Shown: piece after piece, positions 4,787 to 8,131 of the stretch | How the letters are laid out: every line of letters starts with the position of its first letter | How positions within the stretch are numbered: the first letter of the stretch is position 1 | DNA from: Bacteroidales bacterium | GTDB taxonomy: Bacteria > Bacteroidota > Bacteroidia > Bacteroidales > UBA932 | NCBI GenBank assembly: GCA_013335275.1 | Contig: JAAXVX010000056.1 | Coordinates: 1 to 8,131 of the forward strand | Direction of reading: 5' to 3' | DNA length: 8,131 bases | Notes under the pieces: generated by a model | Told to the model about the DNA's origin: nothing | Databases searched by the model: none | The model's input: only the letters and a program-made list of their open reading frames with translations | Translations under genes and position numbers: made by a program

Positions 4787-7700
4787 ATGAAACGAATTCT
4801 CTTTTATGTCACTATTATGATGACATCGCTTTACTCAGCAAAAGCCTCGGGTCAAAAACTCGAAATTGAGCAGTTTAAACCTATTGCAGATTCTCTGCAA
4901 AGCTATTTTAAACCAAAAGCATTTGTTGCCGGTAAAATTGCAGTTCTTTCTGTAGAAAAAAAAGGAAATGCGCTTCATTTATATTTTAATTCACCTCTTT
5001 CCGAATACTCCTTCCGGGAAGAAAACGTAGAGAAAGTATATTCTGTTGTCCGGTCCCTTCTTCCTGAAGAGTATAAAAATTCTCCTTTGTTTGTATATTC
5101 AAACAGGTCTGCAATTGAGGAATTTATACCTCCATTTTTCAAAGATAAATCCAAAGCCTTTTCTCCTGTGAAGCCGGCAGTTGTTTCAAAATCTAAAAAT
5201 AAAAGAAAGAAAGCAGAAAAAACGGCAGAACCTTTACAAAATCTCATTACAAAAGAATCTTCCCCTCTAAAAATCTCGATGGGACTTCAAAACAGGCATC
5301 TTGCAATCTGGCAGAGTCACGGATATTATTACGAACAGAAACTTCTCCGCTGGGAGTGGCAGAGAGCCAGAATCTTTCAGACAGTAGAGGATCTTTATAC
5401 TCAGTCCTATGTACTTCCATTCCTGGTTCCTATGCTGGAGAATGCGGGAGCTTCAGTTCTTCTGCCAAGAGAAAGAGACGTTCAGATTAATGAAATAATC
5501 GTTGATAATGACAATTCGGCTTCGGGATACAGCGAGTCATCGGGAGATAAAAGATGGAACCACGCAGATTCTCTTGGTTTTGGAAATCCCAGAGAGGTTT
5601 ATCTGAGTGGCGAAAACCCATTCAGGATGGGCAGTTCAAGAGTTGTGGGCACAATTGAAAAAGGGAATCAGAGTTATGCCGTATGGACCCCTGCAATACC
5701 TGAAAGCGGGGAATATGCTGTCTATGTTTCTTATCAGTCTGTTCCCGGAAGCACCCAAAATGCAGAGTATACTGTAAATCACTCATCCGGGTCTTCAAAA
5801 TTCAGAGTTAATCAGAGAATGGGCGGTAGTACATGGATATACCTGGGAACATTTTATTTCAGAAAAGGAGACACCGGCCAGAATGTAAAACTTACAAACC
5901 TTTCGAATAAAAAAGGAGAGATTGTATCTGCCGATGCAGTAAAGTTTGGCGGCGGAATGGGAAATATTGCCAGAAAGCCTTCTGAACAGGGTTCGGAAAT
6001 GAACAGGCCTAGTTCATCAACAGAACCGATTAAAAAAATTATAGTTCCAATAAATGTTACTCCCGAAAAGAGCGGTTACCCTAGGTTTACAGAGGGTTCA
6101 AGATACTGGCTTCAATGGGCAGGTTATTCCGATACAATTTATTCGCCAACCAAGAATGCCAATGATTACAACGACGACTACATGTCAAGGGGAAGATGGG
6201 TAAATGTAATCAGCGGAGGATCAAAATTTAATCCAAAAGAAAAAGGTAAAAACATTCCGGTTGATATGGCATTTGCATTCCATACCGATGCAGGAACGAC
6301 CCTTAACGACTCAATTATTGGCACTTTGGGCATATATACCCGTTTTTCGAATGAGTCGGACCTTTATCCAAACGGAGAAAACAGAATAGTAGCCAGATAT
6401 CTGACAGATATGATTCAAAGTCAAATCGTGGAAGACATCCGCGCTACGTATGAACCAATATGGCAAAGACGAGGCATCTGGGACAAATCTTATGCAGAAT
6501 CCAGAACTCCTGTTGTACCAACAATGCTTCTTGAACTCCTTTCCCATCAGAATCTTGCCGATATGAGATACGGACTGGACCCTCAATTCCGGTTTACAGT
6601 TTCACGAGCAATTTACAAAGGAATGCTTAAGTTTTTGTCTCAAAAAGACGGCCTTCCGTATATAGTTCAGCCACTTCCAGTTAAAGAATTTTCCGCAACG
6701 CTTCACAGCGGAATCGCTCTGCTGAGGTGGACTCCTGTAAATGACACACTTGAACCTACTGCAAATGCCGAAAAATACGTTTTATATACAAGATTAAACG
6801 GAGAAGGTTTTGATAACGGAAGAGTTGTCGAAGGCACCAGTGTAACAGTCGATATTGAGGATGGAAAAATCTATTCGTTCAGAATCACGGCAGCAAACAA
6901 AGGCGGAGAAAGCTTCCCTTCAGAAATCCTTTCGGTTTACCAGGCTCCTGACGAAAAGGGAAAAGTACTTATTGTAAACGGATTTGACAAGGTTTCAGCT
7001 GCAACGAGCTACGCTACACCCGATACTACAATGGGCGGTTTTATGGATTTCGAGGATCACGGAGTTCCATACATAAGGGATATCTCCTACATAGGTAGTC
7101 AATATGAATTCAGGAGGGAAATTCCCTGGATGGACGATGATTCACCCGGATTCGGAGCATCATATGCCGATTATGAAACCAGAGTTATAGCCGGAAACAG
7201 TTTTGATTATCCGTACACACATGGAAAGGCATTTGCCAGGGCCGGTTTCAGTTTTGTTTCGTGCAGCAGAGAGTCAGTGGAGAAAGGTACAATTGACATG
7301 AAAGGATACAAAATGGTCGATTTTATTATGGGCAAACAGCGTCAGTATAAAATCGGAAGAGGCGTGAACGCTCCAAAATTCGAAGTATTTTCAAAAGGGC
7401 TTCGAACTGCTATTTCCGAATACACTTCCCTTGGCGGCAATGTCCTGATTTCGGGATCATTCATTGCGACAGATGTATGGGACAGCATTAATAACGACAA
7501 GGAAACACAAGACTTTGTAACCAGCGTTCTTAAATACAAATGGAGAACGCATTATGCAAGCAAAACAGGAACAGTTAAAGGAGCACCGAGCCCCTACTCT
7601 TTCGGCGGAAACTATTCGTTCCATACAGTTCCCAACGAACTTGTTTATTGCGCCGAAGCTCCTGACGGCATTGAACCTGCGGGAGATGGTGCATGGACAA

Positions 7701-7855
7701 TTTTCCGCTATGCAGACAATAATATCTCTGCAGGTGTTGCATATTCAGGATTTTACAAAACAGTTGCTTTGGGATTCCCTTTAGAAACATTGAAAACAGA
7801 AGAAGAACTAGACTCTTTAATAAAGATGGTAGTAAACTTTTTTGACAAAAAATAG
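4787..7855 (+). CDS. exported Amidase_3-type protein with golvesin-like insert and FnIII-like domain
   Basis: This 1022-residue protein is predicted to be a zinc N-acetylmuramoyl-L-alanine amidase that cuts peptidoglycan stem peptides; some Bacteroidales relatives carry the database name 'xanthan lyase'. A signal peptide ends near ASG|QK (residue 22). Residues 23-120 form a domain I cannot name, followed by a very basic linker (about 119-145). The amidase begins near 170: His178 in QSHGYYY is the likely first zinc ligand, Glu201 in TVEDLYTQSYVL the second, and VLLPRERD (224-231) matches the usual 'TR..D'. A golvesin C-terminal-like beta domain (about 235-390) interrupts it. The amidase resumes at 431, with His499 in AFHTDAG as third ligand and Glu583 in PTMLLELLSHQN as catalytic acid. 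An FnIII-like domain follows (about 630-720), then about 300 residues of alpha/beta character. No lipobox or type IX C-terminal signal is evident. All expected catalytic residues seem present. The next gene starts 2 bases after the stop. Confidence 0.8.
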   Translation: MKRILFYVTIMMTSLYSAKASGQKLEIEQFKPIADSLQSYFKPKAFVAGKIAVLSVEKKGNALHLYFNSPLSEYSFREENVEKVYSVVRSLLPEEYKNSPLFVYSNRSAIEEFIPPFFKDKSKAFSPVKPAVVSKSKNKRKKAEKTAEPLQNLITKESSPLKISMGLQNRHLAIWQSHGYYYEQKLLRWEWQRARIFQTVEDLYTQSYVLPFLVPMLENAGASVLLPRERDVQINEIIVDNDNSASGYSESSGDKRWNHADSLGFGNPREVYLSGENPFRMGSSRVVGTIEKGNQSYAVWTPAIPESGEYAVYVSYQSVPGSTQNAEYTVNHSSGSSKFRVNQRMGGSTWIYLGTFYFRKGDTGQNVKLTNLSNKKGEIVSADAVKFGGGMGNIARKPSEQGSEMNRPSSSTEPIKKIIVPINVTPEKSGYPRFTEGSRYWLQWAGYSDTIYSPTKNANDYNDDYMSRGRWVNVISGGSKFNPKEKGKNIPVDMAFAFHTDAGTTLNDSIIGTLGIYTRFSNESDLYPNGENRIVARYLTDMIQSQIVEDIRATYEPIWQRRGIWDKSYAESRTPVVPTMLLELLSHQNLADMRYGLDPQFRFTVSRAIYKGMLKFLSQKDGLPYIVQPLPVKEFSATLHSGIALLRWTPVNDTLEPTANAEKYVLYTRLNGEGFDNGRVVEGTSVTVDIEDGKIYSFRITAANKGGESFPSEILSVYQAPDEKGKVLIVNGFDKVSAATSYATPDTTMGGFMDFEDHGVPYIRDISYIGSQYEFRREIPWMDDDSPGFGASYADYETRVIAGNSFDYPYTHGKAFARAGFSFVSCSRESVEKGTIDMKGYKMVDFIMGKQRQYKIGRGVNAPKFEVFSKGLRTAISEYTSLGGNVLISGSFIATDVWDSINNDKETQDFVTSVLKYKWRTHYASKTGTVKGAPSPYSFGGNYSFHTVPNELVYCAEAPDGIEPAGDGAWTIFRYADNNISAGVAYSGFYKTVALGFPLETLKTEEELDSLIKMVVNFFDKK

Positions 7856-7857
7856 TA

Positions 7858-8131
7858 ATGGTAAGTAAAAAAAGACAGTCAGAAATAATTGAGCTGATAA
7901 AAAAAGAGGTAAAGCCTGCTTTAGGCTGTACCGAACCGATTGCAGTATCTCTTGCAGTTGCCAGTTCTTCAGAAGCACTTGTAAAACTGGGATATAAACC
8001 GGAAAAGGTTGAAGTGAGTGTGAGTGCAAATATTCTCAAGAACGGCATGGGTGTTGGTGTACCGGGTACGGGAATGGTAGGGCTTCATATAGCGGCAGCT
8101 CTTGGAGTGACATGTGGAAAATCGGAGTATA
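7858..8131 (+). CDS. L-cysteine desulfidase / UPF0597 (L-serine ammonia-lyase-like) family, N-terminal part
   Basis: The first 91 codons are present, and the gene continues beyond the right edge. The ATG lies 2 bases after the amidase stop codon, indicating cotranscription and possibly coupled translation. The sequence MVSKKRQSEIIELIKKEVKP, then ALGCTEPIAVSLAVA, then VSVSANILKNGMGVGVPGTG, is the typical opening of the family that includes archaeal L-cysteine desulfidase (CdsB) and E. coli YhaM/CyuA. In that family the cysteine of GCTEP (here Cys24) is a ligand of a [4Fe-4S] cluster, and the N.mKNg...vPgtg segment is conserved. The predicted reaction is L-cysteine (or L-serine) to pyruvate and ammonia, with sulfide from cysteine, in the cytoplasm. 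The remaining cluster cysteines lie outside the window, so activity cannot be judged. Family assignment is firm; substrate is less certain. Confidence 0.85.
   Translation, partial: MVSKKRQSEIIELIKKEVKPALGCTEPIAVSLAVASSSEALVKLGYKPEKVEVSVSANILKNGMGVGVPGTGMVGLHIAAALGVTCGKSEY

Noticed and set aside
6959..7852. Type IX secretion C-terminal domain at the amidase end
   Set aside because: The C-terminus (VVNFFDKK) lacks the conserved Ig-like sorting motifs with late Gly and basic residues in a beta-sandwich context.
4787..7855. True polysaccharide (xanthan) lyase activity, a name used in databases for some relatives
   Set aside because: The visible motifs (His178, Glu201, His499, Glu583) fit a zinc amidase. 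No polysaccharide lyase 8 catalytic pattern is seen.
7575..8048. 157-residue minus-strand open frame across the amidase 3' end and the next gene
   Set aside because: It covers the junction of two clear plus-strand genes, has no family resemblance and is rich in Leu/Ser/Phe as expected from antisense reading.

Overview
The window looks like a chromosomal segment of a Bacteroidota bacterium, most likely Bacteroidales. The DNA is AT-rich, especially between genes. Start codons lack Shine-Dalgarno sequences. The intergenic regions carry TAnnTTTG elements, the -7 box typical of this phylum. The protein families also fit: a GIN-domain (DUF2807) exported protein, a small ECF sigma with a one-helix putative anti-sigma partner, and a large amidase with an embedded golvesin-like domain. 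I see no mobile element, tRNA, rRNA or CRISPR array. Both ends cut through a gene, and no intergenic gap exceeds about 140 bases.

Left part (1-1341, minus strand): a regulatory operon read right to left. It encodes an ECF sigma factor, a single-pass membrane protein that is probably its anti-sigma factor, and the N-terminus of a secreted GIN-domain protein. This suggests envelope sensing with an exported protein as output or input.

Middle (1474-4673): on the plus strand, a eukaryote-like 1-pyrroline-5-carboxylate dehydrogenase (pruA) makes glutamate from the proline breakdown intermediate. Its 3' end overlaps by 19 bases the end of a convergent two-gene operon. That operon encodes a TlpA/AhpC-like thioredoxin-fold lipoprotein followed by a PLP enzyme whose diagnostic residues point to D-cysteine desulfhydrase rather than ACC deaminase.

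Right part (4787-8131, plus strand): a 1022-residue exported Amidase_3-type protein. Its catalytic domain is split by a golvesin-like module and followed by a fibronectin III-like domain and a C-terminal domain I cannot name. Two bases after its stop begins the N-terminus of an L-cysteine desulfidase / UPF0597 family protein.

Taken together, enzymes predicted to act on D-cysteine and L-cysteine, a thiol-redox lipoprotein and a cell-wall amidase lie in two divergent transcription units that share a 113-base promoter region. A link between thiol or sulfide metabolism and envelope maintenance is possible but is inference from position only. I found no clearly new defence or mobile system. The most unusual items are the domain architecture of the amidase and its tight coupling to the desulfidase-like gene.
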